DNA of 64,000 bases, from positions 1 to 64,000 of the forward strand of contig JAIDPF010000074.1 in NCBI GenBank assembly GCA_029062895.1, in the 5' to 3' direction. This document shows positions 26,620-36,412 of the stretch, one piece after another (the first letter of the stretch is position 1; every line of letters begins with the position of its first letter). The DNA is from Lachnospiraceae bacterium (GTDB taxonomy: Bacteria; Bacillota; Clostridia; Lachnospirales; Lachnospiraceae). A program made the translations under genes and the position numbers. The notes under the pieces are model-generated. The model had not been told where the DNA came from and did no database searches. It worked only from the letters and a program-made list of their open reading frames with translations.

Positions 26620-27492
26620 ATGCTGGAACGGATCAATGCATTTATAGAAGAATATTTGTCGGTATTAGACAGATTAAACATCCGCATTACGGATATTGTG
26701 GAAATCATAGTGATTTCTTTTATTGTCTACCAGATATTGGCATGGGTCAGCCAGACGAGAGCATGGTCTCTGCTGAAAGGGTTGATCGTTATTCTGGGGT
26801 TTGTTCTTCTGGCAGCTATTTTTCATATGAATACGATCCTTTGGATCGTGGAAAAATGTTTATCGATCGTAGTGATTGCCATTGTTGTAGTCCTTCAACC
26901 GGAGCTTAGGCGTGCGCTGGAGCAATTAGGAAGAAAGAATATCTTTGCTTCCCTCATAACACCGGATGCCGGTAAGCAGTCCGGCAGATATTCTGATCGT
27001 ACCATTGATGAGATCGTCAAGGCATCATTTGCCATGGGCAGAGTCAGAACAGGGGCATTGATGGTATTGGAACGCAACGAGTCGCTAACGGAATATGAAA
27101 AGACCGGAATCACAGTGGATGCAGTGGTATCAAGCCAGCTACTGATTAATATCTTTGAACATAATACGCCATTGCATGACGGCGCTGTGATTTTTCGGGA
27201 TAATAGAGTGGTATCGGCAACCTGTTATCTTCCCTTGTCAGATAACAGAAACTTAAGTAAATCACTGGGAACAAGACACAGGGCGGCAGTGGGAATCTCT
27301 GAAGCGACAGATTCCCTGACCGTTGTAGTATCTGAGGAGAACGGTAAAGTCAGTGTTGCCTATGGTGGAGAATTATTCAGCGGTCTGAATCAGGAAGGGC
27401 TTAGAGAAAAACTGGAAATGATTCAGGATAAGCCGCAGGAAGAGACTCGCAGGGGATGGCGCAGGGCAAAGGAGGCTAAGGTTGAAAAATAA
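26620..27492 (+). CDS. cdaA: Diadenylate cyclase CdaA
   Basis: A 290-residue membrane cyclase that makes c-di-AMP from two ATP. Three N-terminal membrane spans (about 25-95) precede a DAC domain with DGA at 187-189 and RHR at 219-221, both required for catalysis. ATG 26620 has AGGAAAG at a better distance than the GTG at 26614. The cdaR start overlaps its end by 11 nt and glmM follows, the standard Firmicutes trio in which CdaR and GlmM modulate CdaA. Confidence 0.95.
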   Translation: MLERINAFIEEYLSVLDRLNIRITDIVEIIVISFIVYQILAWVSQTRAWSLLKGLIVILGFVLLAAIFHMNTILWIVEKCLSIVVIAIVVVLQPELRRALEQLGRKNIFASLITPDAGKQSGRYSDRTIDEIVKASFAMGRVRTGALMVLERNESLTEYEKTGITVDAVVSSQLLINIFEHNTPLHDGAVIFRDNRVVSATCYLPLSDNRNLSKSLGTRHRAAVGISEATDSLTVVVSEENGKVSVAYGGELFSGLNQEGLREKLEMIQDKPQEETRRGWRRAKEAKVEK

Positions 27493-28777
27493 GTTGACAT
27501 ATAATCTTGGGCTGAAGCTGCTGTCCGTATTTATTGCGTTTGCGTTGTGGTTGATCGTTGTGAATTATGATGATCCGACGATTTCCAATACCTATAGCGG
27601 TATTCAGGTGGAGATCATCAATCAGGATGCTTTGAACGATCAGGGAAAGGTATACGAGATCCTAAATAATACGGATATTATCAATGTGACGGTAACAGGC
27701 CCCAGATCCGTTATTGATTCACTGAGAAAAGAAAATATCCGGGCGATTGCGGATATGCAGGAATTGACATTGATGGATACGGTAGGTATCCAACTTTCCA
27801 CGGATAAAAATTTTGATCAGTTGGATACGATAAAAGGTGACCACATTGCTGTAGAGTTAAATATTGAGAATCTTAGATCTTCTCATTTTCCGATCAATCT
27901 GGTTCAGAATGGTCAGCCCGCGGAGGGATATATCGTGGGGGATATTGCCTCTAACCAGAACACAGTCCGTGTATCGGGTGCAGAGTCTGTTGTGTCTTCT
28001 GTCGTAAGGGCGGAATGTACAGTTAATGTAAACGGCAGGTCCTCTGATATTACCACAAGTTCGGAAATCCGGCTTTATGACAGTAACAATCAATTAGTTG
28101 AACATCCAAGCCTGCAATTAAACATCAGCAGCGTAAATATCACTGCCGAAATATTGTTGACCAAGGAAGTGCCGGTTATTTATCAATATTCCGGAATCCC
28201 GCTTGACGGATATGTGGTGGAGGAGCCGCTGACGGCAGATTATGAAACGGTAGTGATCGCCGGAAAAACAAATGTACTGGAGGGAATCCCGTTTATAGAG
28301 GTGCCCGCGACTGCCATTAATGTCATGGACAAAGACGAAAGTTATATTGAATCCGTAGATCTTGGCAGGTGCCTTCCGGATGGTGTCAGGTTTGCCGATC
28401 CGTCCTTTGATGGTATGAGCGCGGTCAATGTGAATCTAATCAAACTGGTGATGAGATCCTTAAATGTCCCGGTCAACAATCTTTCCGTAATCAATCTGCC
28501 GGATGGATATCAGGCGGAGGTCCTGTTGGGAGATGGAGAAGGAACACAAAACGCTACTCTTCATATTATTACGGAAGGTGTAACGGAAGCTTATGAGGGT
28601 GTCAATGGTGTTGGTGTGCATGGAACGATGGACATTTCGTCATACCTTGATCAGGAGGATGGACATAAGCTTACACCCGGCACATATCGGATGGAGATCA
28701 TCTTTAATCTGCCGGAAGGCATTAAGACAACCACCACATATTATGCGGATGTCAGGATTACAGAAGAGACAGATTAA
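27482..28777 (+). CDS. cdaR: CdaR (YbbR-domain regulator of CdaA)
   Basis: A 431-residue protein with one N-terminal membrane anchor (LGLKLLSVFIAFALWLIVV, about 9-27) and several extracellular YbbR repeats (from 28 to about 425). The TTG at 27482 is the start: AAAGGAGG lies 6 nt upstream and no suitable ATG exists nearby. The 11-nt overlap with cdaA implies translational coupling. It regulates CdaA at the membrane in characterised Firmicutes. Confidence 0.9.
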   Translation: MKNKLTYNLGLKLLSVFIAFALWLIVVNYDDPTISNTYSGIQVEIINQDALNDQGKVYEILNNTDIINVTVTGPRSVIDSLRKENIRAIADMQELTLMDTVGIQLSTDKNFDQLDTIKGDHIAVELNIENLRSSHFPINLVQNGQPAEGYIVGDIASNQNTVRVSGAESVVSSVVRAECTVNVNGRSSDITTSSEIRLYDSNNQLVEHPSLQLNISSVNITAEILLTKEVPVIYQYSGIPLDGYVVEEPLTADYETVVIAGKTNVLEGIPFIEVPATAINVMDKDESYIESVDLGRCLPDGVRFADPSFDGMSAVNVNLIKLVMRSLNVPVNNLSVINLPDGYQAEVLLGDGEGTQNATLHIITEGVTEAYEGVNGVGVHGTMDISSYLDQEDGHKLTPGTYRMEIIFNLPEGIKTTTTYYADVRITEETD

Positions 28778-28885
28778 ACGAATTTATTAGTTTTGCGTAT
28801 ATTGTATCTGCGGCAGCATACAACAAAAAGCTTATGCTTTTGATTATCGAGAATTCGCAGGTTATGGAAAGGTATGGAAAATATT
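28776..28885 (+). promoter_or_regulatory. Structured intergenic leader, copy 4, diverged (before glmM)
   Basis: TTGTATCTG (28802-28810) pairs with CAG-ATACAA (28814-28823), replacing the usual TTGTGCC/GGCCCAA arms by a compensated version. AAAAGC-ttat-GCTTTT (28826-28841) is an inserted hairpin. TTCGCAGGTTATGGAAAGG then leads to ATGG at 28874 and ATG at 28886, again 12 nt apart. Confidence 0.5.
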
Positions 28886-30235
28886 ATGGCAAGATTGTTT
28901 GGAACAGATGGAGTAAGAGGAGTTGCCAATGAGGAGCTGACGCCGCTGCTTGCAATGCAGCTGGGGCAGGCCGGCGCAACGGTCCTGACGAAAGAGAAAG
29001 CACATAAGCCGACAATTATGGTAGGCTGTGATACGAGAATATCAGGGGATATGCTTGCGAATGCGCTGATGGCGGGAGTATGTTCGGTAGGAGCCAATGC
29101 CGTTTATGTAGGTGTAGTTCCGACACCGGCTATCGCTTATCTGACCAGAAGGTATCGTGTAGACGCAGGAGTTGTGATTTCGGCTTCCCATAATCCGGTA
29201 GAGTTTAATGGGATCAAGTTCTTTGATGGAGACGGTTATAAACTGCCCGATCAGTTGGAGGATGAGATTGAAAACTATATCCGTAATGATATGAAAGGCA
29301 TTAAATTTGTTACAGGTTCCCGCGTCGGAAAGATTAAGTACCGGAGCGATGCCAGAGAAGAATATATTAATCATGCGGTCAAGGCGGTTTCCGTGGAGCT
29401 GACCGGCATGAAGATTGTTGTAGATTGCGCTGAAGGAGCATCCTATTATACTTCCGTTGAAGCGCTGAAAGAGCTTGGCGCGGAGGTGATCGCGATTCAC
29501 AACAATCCCGATGGAACCAATATCAATGCCAATTGTGGTTCTACTCATATGGAGGAACTGCAGGCAAGAGTCGTGTATGAAAAGGCACAGGTAGGGCTGG
29601 CATTTGATGGCGATGCCGATCGGCTTCTGGCAGTGGATGAGAATGGAAAGATTGTAGATGGGGATCAGATCATGGCGATCGTCGGCAATCATATGAAGAA
29701 TAAGGGAACTCTAAAACAGAATAAGATTATTGTTACGGTAATGAGTAATCTGGGATTTTCCCTGATGGCGAAGGAGCGTCAGATTGGTATTGAACAGACG
29801 AAGGTGGGCGACCGGTATGTGCTAGAACGGATGAAAGAGGTAGGAGCCAACCTTGGCGGGGAACAGTCCGGCCATATTATCTTTCTGGATGAAAATACTA
29901 CCGGGGATGGTCTTTTGTCGGCATTACATCTTTTGGAGGTCATGGCGGAGACCGGTAGAAAACTTTCCGATCTTGCTTCGATCATGGAGGTGCTGCCACA
30001 GGCGCTGGTCAATGCCAAGGTGCCAAATCATAAGAAGGAAAGTTATATGGAATATCCTGAAATTGCGGATGCGATTGATCAGCTTACAAAGAAGTTTGAC
30101 GGACAGGGCAGGGTGCTGATCCGTCCGTCTGGAACGGAACCGTTGGTGCGCGTTATGATCGAGGGGAAGGACCAGAAGATGATAGAGGAGGAAGCCGGAA
30201 AACTGGCGGCTCTGATCACAAATACAGTGCTTTAA
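28886..30235 (+). CDS. glmM: Phosphoglucosamine mutase
   Basis: A 449-residue alpha-D-phosphohexomutase that converts GlcN-6-P to GlcN-1-P for peptidoglycan precursors. [10 protein letters not shown] at 3-12, phosphoserine Ser101 in VISASHNP, metal loop DGDADR near 240, and [12 protein letters not shown] near the C-terminus are all present. ATG 28886 is preferred over the in-frame ATG 28874, which belongs to the GGAAAGGTATGG block. It completes cdaA-cdaR-glmM. Confidence 0.96.
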   Translation: MARLFGTDGVRGVANEELTPLLAMQLGQAGATVLTKEKAHKPTIMVGCDTRISGDMLANALMAGVCSVGANAVYVGVVPTPAIAYLTRRYRVDAGVVISASHNPVEFNGIKFFDGDGYKLPDQLEDEIENYIRNDMKGIKFVTGSRVGKIKYRSDAREEYINHAVKAVSVELTGMKIVVDCAEGASYYTSVEALKELGAEVIAIHNNPDGTNINANCGSTHMEELQARVVYEKAQVGLAFDGDADRLLAVDENGKIVDGDQIMAIVGNHMKNKGTLKQNKIIVTVMSNLGFSLMAKERQIGIEQTKVGDRYVLERMKEVGANLGGEQSGHIIFLDENTTGDGLLSALHLLEVMAETGRKLSDLASIMEVLPQALVNAKVPNHKKESYMEYPEIADAIDQLTKKFDGQGRVLIRPSGTEPLVRVMIEGKDQKMIEEEAGKLAALITNTVL

Positions 30236-30244
30236 ATCATAGAC

Positions 30245-30273
30245 TTGTGGATTTTAAGGAAAGATGCTATACT
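30245..30273 (+). promoter_or_regulatory. Predicted ptsH promoter
   Basis: TTGTGG and TATACT with a 17-nt spacer, right after the glmM stop. Transcription would start near 30280, giving a leader of about 115 nt. Confidence 0.6.
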
Positions 30274-30323
30274 TACTCTTAGGGGTATGACATGGAGGTT
30301 TAGTAAAAACTAGATTTCATATA

Positions 30324-30353
30324 TGCAGTTTTAACGGGCTTATGCAAACTGCA
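30324..30353 (+). promoter_or_regulatory. Hairpin in ptsH leader
   Basis: TGCAGTTT (30324-30331) pairs with AAACTGCA (30346-30353) around a 14-nt loop, about 30 nt upstream of the AGAGGGGGG Shine-Dalgarno. No function can be assigned. Confidence 0.4.
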
Positions 30354-30396
30354 GGGGTATAGGAACAATAAAATAGATTAGAGGGGGGTTTTGGCT

Positions 30397-30660
30397 ATGG
30401 TGAGTCGGAAGGTTACAATCAAGAACCCAACAGGATTGCACTTGCGTCCGGCAGGTAACCTATGTAAGGAAGCGATGAAATTTCGCTCACTTATAACATT
30501 TAATTTTAAAGATAATACAGCAAATGCAAAGAGTGTGCTAAGCGTGCTGGGAGCGTGCGTTAAGTGCGGTGACGAAGTCGAATTTGTCTGTGAAGGTGAG
30601 GATGAGGTGGAAGCTTTACAAAGCCTGATCGATGCGGTAGAAAACGGACTTGGAGAATAG
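30397..30660 (+). CDS. ptsH: Phosphocarrier protein HPr
   Basis: An 87-residue HPr. With ATG 30397 the active histidine is exactly His15 (GLHLRPAG, where Leu replaces the common Ala at 16) and the regulatory serine is exactly Ser46 (AKSVLSVLG). It can therefore carry phosphate in the sugar phosphotransferase system and, via HPr kinase, act in carbon catabolite repression; a Crh-like protein would lack His15. The gene is transcribed alone, between a promoter and a terminator. A TTG at 30391 is in frame but too close to the AGAGGGGGG ribosome site. Confidence 0.92.
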   Translation: MVSRKVTIKNPTGLHLRPAGNLCKEAMKFRSLITFNFKDNTANAKSVLSVLGACVKCGDEVEFVCEGEDEVEALQSLIDAVENGLGE

Positions 30661-30684
30661 GAACCACAAGGAATGAGAGAGGAA

Positions 30685-30724
30685 GCATGCAGTACACGGT
30701 CAAGTGTCCTGCATGTCTTTTATT
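30685..30724 (+). terminator. Terminator after ptsH
   Basis: GCATGCAG and ACAC (30685-30697) pair with GTGT and CTGCATGT (30704-30716), followed by CTTTTATTT. Confidence 0.85.
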
Positions 30725-30800
30725 TCTAAGGAAGTAATTCGCCATTGTGGAAGATATAAAAAGATTTAAAAATAATAAAATAATAGCGAGGTATAAAAAC

Positions 30801-32483
30801 ATGTTAAACTTTAAACGATACCAAAAGAATCCGGTAGATCGTTATGTGGAAAGAACCTGGCCGGATAAAGAGATAAGCAAGGCACCAGTGTGGTGCAGCG
30901 TAGACCTTAGGGATGGCAATCAGGCGTTGATCGACCCGATGGTGGTTTCCGAAAAGATTGAAATGTTCCAGTATCTGGTTAAACTGGGATTTAAGGAAAT
31001 TGAAGTCGGATTTCCTGCGGCAAGCCAGATCGAATATGATTTTCTACGTCAGCTGATTGAACGGAAACTTATTCCCGATGATGTGAAAGTACAGGTATTA
31101 ACACAATGCAGAGAAGAACTGATTGATCGTACTTTTGAGTCTATACAGGGCTGCAAACAGGCTATCGTACATATCTATAATTCCACATCCAGTTTACAGC
31201 GTGACGTGGTGTTCCATATGGATAAGGAACAGATCAAAGAGATTGCGGTCAAAGGAACTAAGATGGTCAAGGAGCGGGCGGCGAAATTTGACGGAAAGAT
31301 TATTCTGGAATATTCGCCGGAAAGTTTTACCGGAACAGAGCTTGATTACGCGTTGGAGGTATGTACGGCGGTACAGGAAGTATGGGGACCGACAAAAGAA
31401 GATCCGATCATCATCAATCTTCCTTCTACTGTTGAGATGACGACACCGAATGTATTCGCAGACCGGATCGAATGGATGGGCAATCATTTTAAAGACCGCG
31501 AGACCATTGTTTTAAGCGTGCATCCGCATAATGATCGGGGTACCGGCGTGGCGACAGCGGAGCTTTCCCTGCTTGCAGGCGCAGACCGTATAGAGGGAAC
31601 CCTGTTTGGCAATGGAGAGCGTACAGGTAATGTGGATATTGTGAATATCGCCTATAATATGTTTTCACAGGGGATTGATCCTGAGTTGGAGATGGATAAT
31701 GTCAATGAGATCATTGAGATCTATGAAAGATGCTGTAAGATACCTATTCATCCGAGACATCCGTATGCGGGCAAGCTGGTATTTACCGCATTTTCCGGAT
31801 CCCATCAGGATGCGATCAACAAAGGTGTTAAGGCGATGCAGGAGCGTGGCAGCAAGATTTGGCAGGTTCCGTATTTGCCCATCGATCCTTCGGATATTGG
31901 AAGGGAATATGAGCCGATCGTCAGGATTAACTCCCAGTCCGGCAAGGGTGGCGTAGCTTTTATTATGGACACCTATTTTGGTTTCAAGCTGCCAAAAGGC
32001 ATGCAGCGTGAGTTCGCAGATGTGATTCAGACGATCTCCGAGAAGCAGGGCGAGGTTTCGCCGGATGTGATCATGGAAAAATTCCGTGAGGAATATCTAC
32101 AGAAGAAAGAGCCGATTCATTTCAGAAAGTTGAAAGTAGATGATTTTTCGGGAGAGACCAATTCAGAATTTGATACGAAAGTTTCAGTGACATATACAAA
32201 TAAAGATAAGGAGAAAAGCTTTACCGCCGTGGGTAACGGTCCTCTGGATGCCGTACAGCGCGGTATGATGGAGACTTTCCATATCAGGATCAAGATACTT
32301 GATTATGAGGAGCATGCGCTGCAGAGCGGTTCTAATTCACAGGCGGCTGCTTATATCCATATGCTGGACGTCGAAAGTGGAAAAGTGACATATGGTGTGG
32401 GCGTCAGCTCCAATATTACCCGTGCGTCCGTCAGGGCGATCTTCTCAGCACTGAACCGGCTGGAACTTGGGACGGAAGAATAA
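30801..32483 (+). CDS. leuA: 2-isopropylmalate synthase (LeuA)
   Basis: A 560-residue enzyme that condenses acetyl-CoA with 2-oxoisovalerate, the first committed step of leucine synthesis. The HMGL-like catalytic barrel has SVDLRDGNQAL near 31-41 and HPHNDRGTG; the C-terminal regulatory dimer domain (about 420-560) is the leucine-feedback part in the family. ATG 30801 after GCGAGG matches the usual start MLNF-K-; the TTG at 30747 lies 38 nt from the ptsH terminator stem and is disfavoured. No T-box is visible in the short space before it, and no leuB, leuC or leuD follows. Confidence 0.95.
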   Translation: MLNFKRYQKNPVDRYVERTWPDKEISKAPVWCSVDLRDGNQALIDPMVVSEKIEMFQYLVKLGFKEIEVGFPAASQIEYDFLRQLIERKLIPDDVKVQVLTQCREELIDRTFESIQGCKQAIVHIYNSTSSLQRDVVFHMDKEQIKEIAVKGTKMVKERAAKFDGKIILEYSPESFTGTELDYALEVCTAVQEVWGPTKEDPIIINLPSTVEMTTPNVFADRIEWMGNHFKDRETIVLSVHPHNDRGTGVATAELSLLAGADRIEGTLFGNGERTGNVDIVNIAYNMFSQGIDPELEMDNVNEIIEIYERCCKIPIHPRHPYAGKLVFTAFSGSHQDAINKGVKAMQERGSKIWQVPYLPIDPSDIGREYEPIVRINSQSGKGGVAFIMDTYFGFKLPKGMQREFADVIQTISEKQGEVSPDVIMEKFREEYLQKKEPIHFRKLKVDDFSGETNSEFDTKVSVTYTNKDKEKSFTAVGNGPLDAVQRGMMETFHIRIKILDYEEHALQSGSNSQAAAYIHMLDVESGKVTYGVGVSSNITRASVRAIFSALNRLELGTEE

Positions 32484-32510
32484 TATATAGAATATTTCCT
32501 GATAGATCTG

Positions 32511-32541
32511 CCGGAGGGTTTTCTGCCCTCCGGTTATTTTT
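32511..32541 (+). terminator. Terminator after leuA
   Basis: CCGGAGGG (32511-32518) pairs with CCCTCCGG (32526-32533), followed by TTATTTTT. Confidence 0.92.
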
Positions 32542-32713
32542 AACTCCTTTTGCTCTGTTCTGCTTTCATAATTTTGAATATAACCAAAATGTAACGGTAG
32601 ATTAACAGGATGTTACTTGAAAATGTCATATATGTAATGCTGTGTTGGTAGCAATCTTATATGCCAGATGGTAAAATTATTATAAAATTAAGGAGAAAAG
32701 GAGAGAATATAAA

Positions 32714-33199
32714 ATGAGTTTTGGAGAAAATCTTCTGAAATTAAGAAAAGGAAAAAATATTTCACAGGAAAACTTGGCGGAAGCGTTAAAGGTTTCCCGT
32801 CAGACGATTGGAAAGTGGGAAAATGGAACTGCTTATCCGGAAACGGAATGCCTTATTCAAATCAGTGATTTTTTTGGCGTGAGCATAGATGATCTGTTAA
32901 AAGGGAAAGTAGCGGAGACAAATATAACAGAAACTTTATTCTCTGAAAAAGCCAATGATAAGGTTTTTTCGCAGAAGGGACAGCAAATACAATCCATAGT
33001 TGACCAAAGGCAAAGAAACCATAAAATACGTTTTGTAGTTGCTGTGATACTTTTTGTAATTTCTCCTTTTTATCCAGGGGAAGCAGGGGCAAATACTATA
33101 AGTAGTTTTTTCATGTTTTTGAGTATTGCTGTTGGAATAGGTCTTCTCATTTATAATCATTTGACAAAATATCCTATGTCTGAAAATAAACGAATTTAA
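32714..33199 (+). CDS. XRE-family regulator with C-terminal membrane segments
   Basis: A 161-residue protein. Residues 1-60 are a Cro/CI helix-turn-helix (ISQENLAEALKVSRQTIGKWENG) followed by the SDFFGVSIDDLLKG cap; two hydrophobic spans (about 112-124 and 131-150) lie at the C-terminus. Membrane-tethered XRE proteins of this layout are common in clostridia, and their targets are usually nearby or their own gene. It is monocistronic: AAGGAGAAAAGGAG precedes the start and a bidirectional terminator follows. Confidence 0.85.
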   Translation: MSFGENLLKLRKGKNISQENLAEALKVSRQTIGKWENGTAYPETECLIQISDFFGVSIDDLLKGKVAETNITETLFSEKANDKVFSQKGQQIQSIVDQRQRNHKIRFVVAVILFVISPFYPGEAGANTISSFFMFLSIAVGIGLLIYNHLTKYPMSENKRI

Positions 33200-33227
33200 A
33201 GATGCAAAAAGAAATAGCGTTCATTAA

Positions 33228-33261
33228 AAAATGACCACACTTGAAACGGTGTGGTCATTTT
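33228..33261. terminator. Bidirectional terminator between convergent genes
   Basis: AAAATGACCACAC pairs with GTGTGGTCATTTT around a short loop (33228-33261). A-run and T-run flank the stem on both sides, serving the XRE gene on plus and the DUF3048 gene on minus. Confidence 0.9.
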
Positions 33262-33267
33262 CGATAC

Positions 33268-34446
33268 TTAGTTATTTGGATGAGACGCATTGCCCTGACT
33301 ATCAAGGAAGATTGCGTCAATGGAAGCGCTGCCGCCATCCTGAAGAATACAGATCATGGTTTTTCCGGTACTGAGCTCGATCTCGTTGCCATTGTCGTCA
33401 TAATATCTTGTTGCGCCATAATCGGTGGTCTTTTCCCAAGTAACATGAATCGCGTGGCCGTTGGTAATGAACCAACCGTCCCTGCTGGTATCGTGGCACT
33501 GATAGATACGGTAATCTTTGGCATCTCTGCTCTCGCCATAAGTATTCTGGAGAATGATATTGGAAAAAGCCAGCTGTTGGTTGGTGGCTGCGTCCATATG
33601 TGGTTCTCCGTAAATATAACGATAATAAAGGTTTTTATCGGGATCATATTTAAATGTAGAGTCGGTTACAGGATAGCAGTTGGAAAGATCCACCGTATAA
33701 ACCTCTACCGCATTGCTGTAATTTGCAGTCAGATCAGTCTGCCCGCCATTTGCCGCAAAATTAAAATGATGTTCATCCCAGATTTCCGTACGGTGCCATG
33801 GCGTATAATTATTGGATTCAATATACTGATTGACAATATCAGCGCTGTAATATTCATTGTGCGGCGCGTTCCGGGAAGAATCACGGAATCCCCTGCCGCT
33901 GATATTATCTGTTGTTGACTGCGCGATCAGATTATTGATATAGAACGGACCACCGTCATGAAGCAGGATGGCATCCCATTCAAACATCCAATAGATAAAA
34001 TAATCTCTTGCACTTCTGACATTACCTATCTTTTCAAGCTCCTGCCAGTCTTCAATGACGCACATGGTACGCGTAATGCTACCTTCCACAAGACATTCAT
34101 ATACGATGCCTGCTTTGCTGATATTATACTGTGGCTGCGCAACCTTATCCATCGGCACCATGATAGCGATCGGACGATGGAGATAGACGTTTTCTGTTAC
34201 CGGTTCATTAGTCAGAGAACTTCTGACGTATCCGGCAGGCAGGTTGTCTTCCGCCACAGCGGAGTCTCCCTCTTGGTTGGCCGTATCCGTCTGAGAAGGA
34301 CCAAAGATATCGTTTGCATTGATTACTTCATTTGGCGTATTTGTGGTGCCGGGGGTAATCGCTGTACCGTCGGGATTTTTCCCGCACCCTGCCAGTATTG
34401 AAATGCTGGCCATGATTGAGAGAAAAAGAATTGTAAGCTTTTTCAT
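33268..34446 (-). CDS. DUF3048 (YerB-like) lipoprotein
   Basis: A 392-residue exported lipoprotein. MKKLTILFLSIMASISILAG is the signal peptide, and the lipobox ends with Cys21 (LAGC). A Thr/Asn-rich linker follows, then the DUF3048 domain (HRPIAIMVPMDKVAQPQ, GIVYECLVEGSITR, IGNVRSARDYF). GGAGGT lies 8 nt before the ATG on the minus strand; a longer reading starts upstream of that site. YerB-type proteins are envelope proteins of uncertain function. An Asp/Asn-rich C-terminus ends in NASHPNN. Confidence 0.88.
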   Translation of the reverse strand: MKKLTILFLSIMASISILAGCGKNPDGTAITPGTTNTPNEVINANDIFGPSQTDTANQEGDSAVAEDNLPAGYVRSSLTNEPVTENVYLHRPIAIMVPMDKVAQPQYNISKAGIVYECLVEGSITRTMCVIEDWQELEKIGNVRSARDYFIYWMFEWDAILLHDGGPFYINNLIAQSTTDNISGRGFRDSSRNAPHNEYYSADIVNQYIESNNYTPWHRTEIWDEHHFNFAANGGQTDLTANYSNAVEVYTVDLSNCYPVTDSTFKYDPDKNLYYRYIYGEPHMDAATNQQLAFSNIILQNTYGESRDAKDYRIYQCHDTSRDGWFITNGHAIHVTWEKTTDYGATRYYDDNGNEIELSTGKTMICILQDGGSASIDAIFLDSQGNASHPNN

Positions 34447-34626
34447 ATTGACCTCCAAAAAAAATATTATGTAAACATAACTCATTATAGCATACTTAAA
34501 TTTTTTTTACACTATTTCTTGAAAAAAAATAAAAGAAAATAATGCCATAAAAAGTTATCCGATTATATAATGCTTTTGAAGGTATGGATATTGCAGAAAT
34601 TTTTTGAAATATTATGGATATTTTTG

Positions 34627-35085
34627 TCAGATCAGATTGCATACTGCTGTAGCAATGCCAAAGCCAATCAGGGCACCGACAATCACTTGAAAAGGGGTAT
34701 GTCCCACAAATTCTTTCAGACGATCTTCAGTACTCATCTTTGTTCCCATATTATTAAATATTCCTATCATTTCATTGAGGATTTTGGCCTGCTTGCCTGT
34801 TTCGCGTCTGACGCCAAGGGCATCATACATAACGATGATGGCAAAGGTGAATGCAAGAGCAAACTCAATGCCGCTTGTCCCATAATTGATTCCGACTGCG
34901 GTAGCCAGTCCGCAGACTGTCGCAGAGTGAGAACTAGGCATACCGCCGGTTCCCACCAGACGTTCCGGATCAAAAGATTTGGTGACGAGTACGTGAAGCA
35001 GGGTTTTTAACACCTGCGCAGTAAACCATCCGGCAACAGCGGACAGGAGAATTTCATTTTTTGTTATTCCGATCAAATAATTCAT
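34627..35085 (-). CDS. Divergent PAP2-family (DUF212) membrane protein
   Basis: A 152-residue membrane protein with the DUF212 pattern GGMPSSHSATVCGLATAVG (phosphatase-like SxxHS) and YDALGVRRETGKQA, and four hydrophobic spans. The family resembles PAP2 phosphatases but its substrate is unknown. GAGGCT precedes its start. It is transcribed away from the exopolysaccharide locus. Confidence 0.88.
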   Translation of the reverse strand: MNYLIGITKNEILLSAVAGWFTAQVLKTLLHVLVTKSFDPERLVGTGGMPSSHSATVCGLATAVGINYGTSGIEFALAFTFAIIVMYDALGVRRETGKQAKILNEMIGIFNNMGTKMSTEDRLKEFVGHTPFQVIVGALIGFGIATAVCNLI

Positions 35086-35111
35086 GATAGCCTCGATTCA
35101 TATGTTTAGGA

Positions 35112-35140
35112 TTGCAACTATTTTAAATATACGTTATCAT
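35112..35140 (+). promoter_or_regulatory. Predicted promoter of the exopolysaccharide locus
   Basis: TTGCAA and TATCAT with a 17-nt spacer lie in the divergent gap, about 75 nt before fcl. Confidence 0.45.
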
Positions 35141-35213
35141 TATATGGGTATATTAAAAAAAACGCAAGGGAAAAATAGGTTAGAACCATTTCCAGAAAAA
35201 GGAGGAAACAAAA

Positions 35214-36161
35214 ATGGATATACAAAAATCGGATAAGATATATGTCGCCGGTCACAGAGGGCTGGTGGGGAGCGCTATTGTGCGTTCTTTGAAAAGACAG
35301 GGATATCAAAACGTGATCGGGCGTACACATAGTGAGCTGGATCTCTTAGATCAAGCGGCGGTCAGGGCATTTTTTGAACAGGAAAAGCCAGAGGTAGTAG
35401 TTCTTGCCGCTGCGAAGGTTGGGGGCATCAATGCCAATAATACCGCACCGGCCGATTTTGCCTATGATAATATGCAGATTCAGTGTAACGTTATCAAATG
35501 CAGTCATGATTATCAGGTGAAGAAGCTTCTGTTTTTGGGAAGCACCTGTATCTATCCGAAACTGGCTCCGCAGCCGATCCCGGAGGATGCTCTGTTGACC
35601 GGACCGTTGGAAGAGACCAATGAGGCATATGCAATTGCGAAGATTGCCGGACTTGAGATGTGCAAGTTCTTTAAACGGCAGTATGGGGATCATTTTATCA
35701 GCTGTATGCCCACCAATCTTTACGGACCCTATGACAACTATGATCTGCAGGGGTCCCATGTGCTTCCTGCCATGATCCGAAAATTCCATGAAGCGAAGAT
35801 CAGCGGGGCGGATCATGTGGAACTTTGGGGAACGGGAAAGCCGCTGCGTGAATTCCTTTATGTAGATGATATGGCGGATGCCTGCGTATATCTGTTGGAA
35901 CATTATGATGGAGAACAGCATGTTAATATCGGTACCGGTAAGGAGATAACCATCAAGGAATTGGCCGGGCTGGTGCAGCGTGCGGTTGGCTATGAGGGCA
36001 GGATCGTATGGAACAGCGAGATGCCGGACGGTACGCCCAGAAAGCTGACAGATGTGACAAAGCTTCACGAGATGGGCTTTATGCATAAGGTAGAACTGGA
36101 AGAAGGAGTAAAAATGGCTTATGACTGGTTTAGGGAAAATGTTTCGGAAGCGAGGATGTAA
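35214..36161 (+). CDS. fcl: GDP-L-fucose synthase
   Basis: A 315-residue extended SDR epimerase/reductase that makes GDP-L-fucose from GDP-4-keto-6-deoxymannose. [10 protein letters not shown] near 14-23 binds NADP; the catalytic Ser/Tyr/Lys set appears in GSTCIYP and [36 protein letters not shown] is family-specific. The GMD partner making its substrate is not in the window. AAAAAGGAGG precedes the start. It implies a fucose-containing glycan from the following locus. Confidence 0.93.
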   Translation: MDIQKSDKIYVAGHRGLVGSAIVRSLKRQGYQNVIGRTHSELDLLDQAAVRAFFEQEKPEVVVLAAAKVGGINANNTAPADFAYDNMQIQCNVIKCSHDYQVKKLLFLGSTCIYPKLAPQPIPEDALLTGPLEETNEAYAIAKIAGLEMCKFFKRQYGDHFISCMPTNLYGPYDNYDLQGSHVLPAMIRKFHEAKISGADHVELWGTGKPLREFLYVDDMADACVYLLEHYDGEQHVNIGTGKEITIKELAGLVQRAVGYEGRIVWNSEMPDGTPRKLTDVTKLHEMGFMHKVELEEGVKMAYDWFRENVSEARM

Positions 36162-36412
36162 ATAACTATGTCAACTAAACCGTATATAAAACTTATGTAT
36201 AAATCGAATATTTTAGGACTTTGATAAAGATAAAATTTTTGCTTGTTTTCAAGAAAAAATAGATGTTTTGAGATAGCGCGCGATGCAATCCGCTTTCACT
36301 GCTGCTTGGTTTGTGGTAGGTTAAGTTATGTAACCTGATTGTTTGGGATTTTTCTAAATAAGTGCTTAGGAAAAAAACAACATACTGTGCTGCCGGAAAG
36401 GAGGAAAGCTGG

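Noticed and set aside
30725..30800. T-box or leucine leader before leuA
   Set aside because: Only about 75 nt lie between the ptsH terminator and leuA; there is no T-box motif, leucine-rich peptide or antiterminator pair.
33241..33918. 225-codon plus-strand frame opposite the DUF3048 gene
   Set aside because: It is antisense to a well-supported lipoprotein with signal peptide and Shine-Dalgarno, and begins inside a bidirectional terminator; the translation has no family features.
36162..36412. 0A box (TGTCGAA) upstream of the Spo0A-like gene
   Set aside because: The nearest match (AAATCGAATA) has too many differences from the consensus to support a site.
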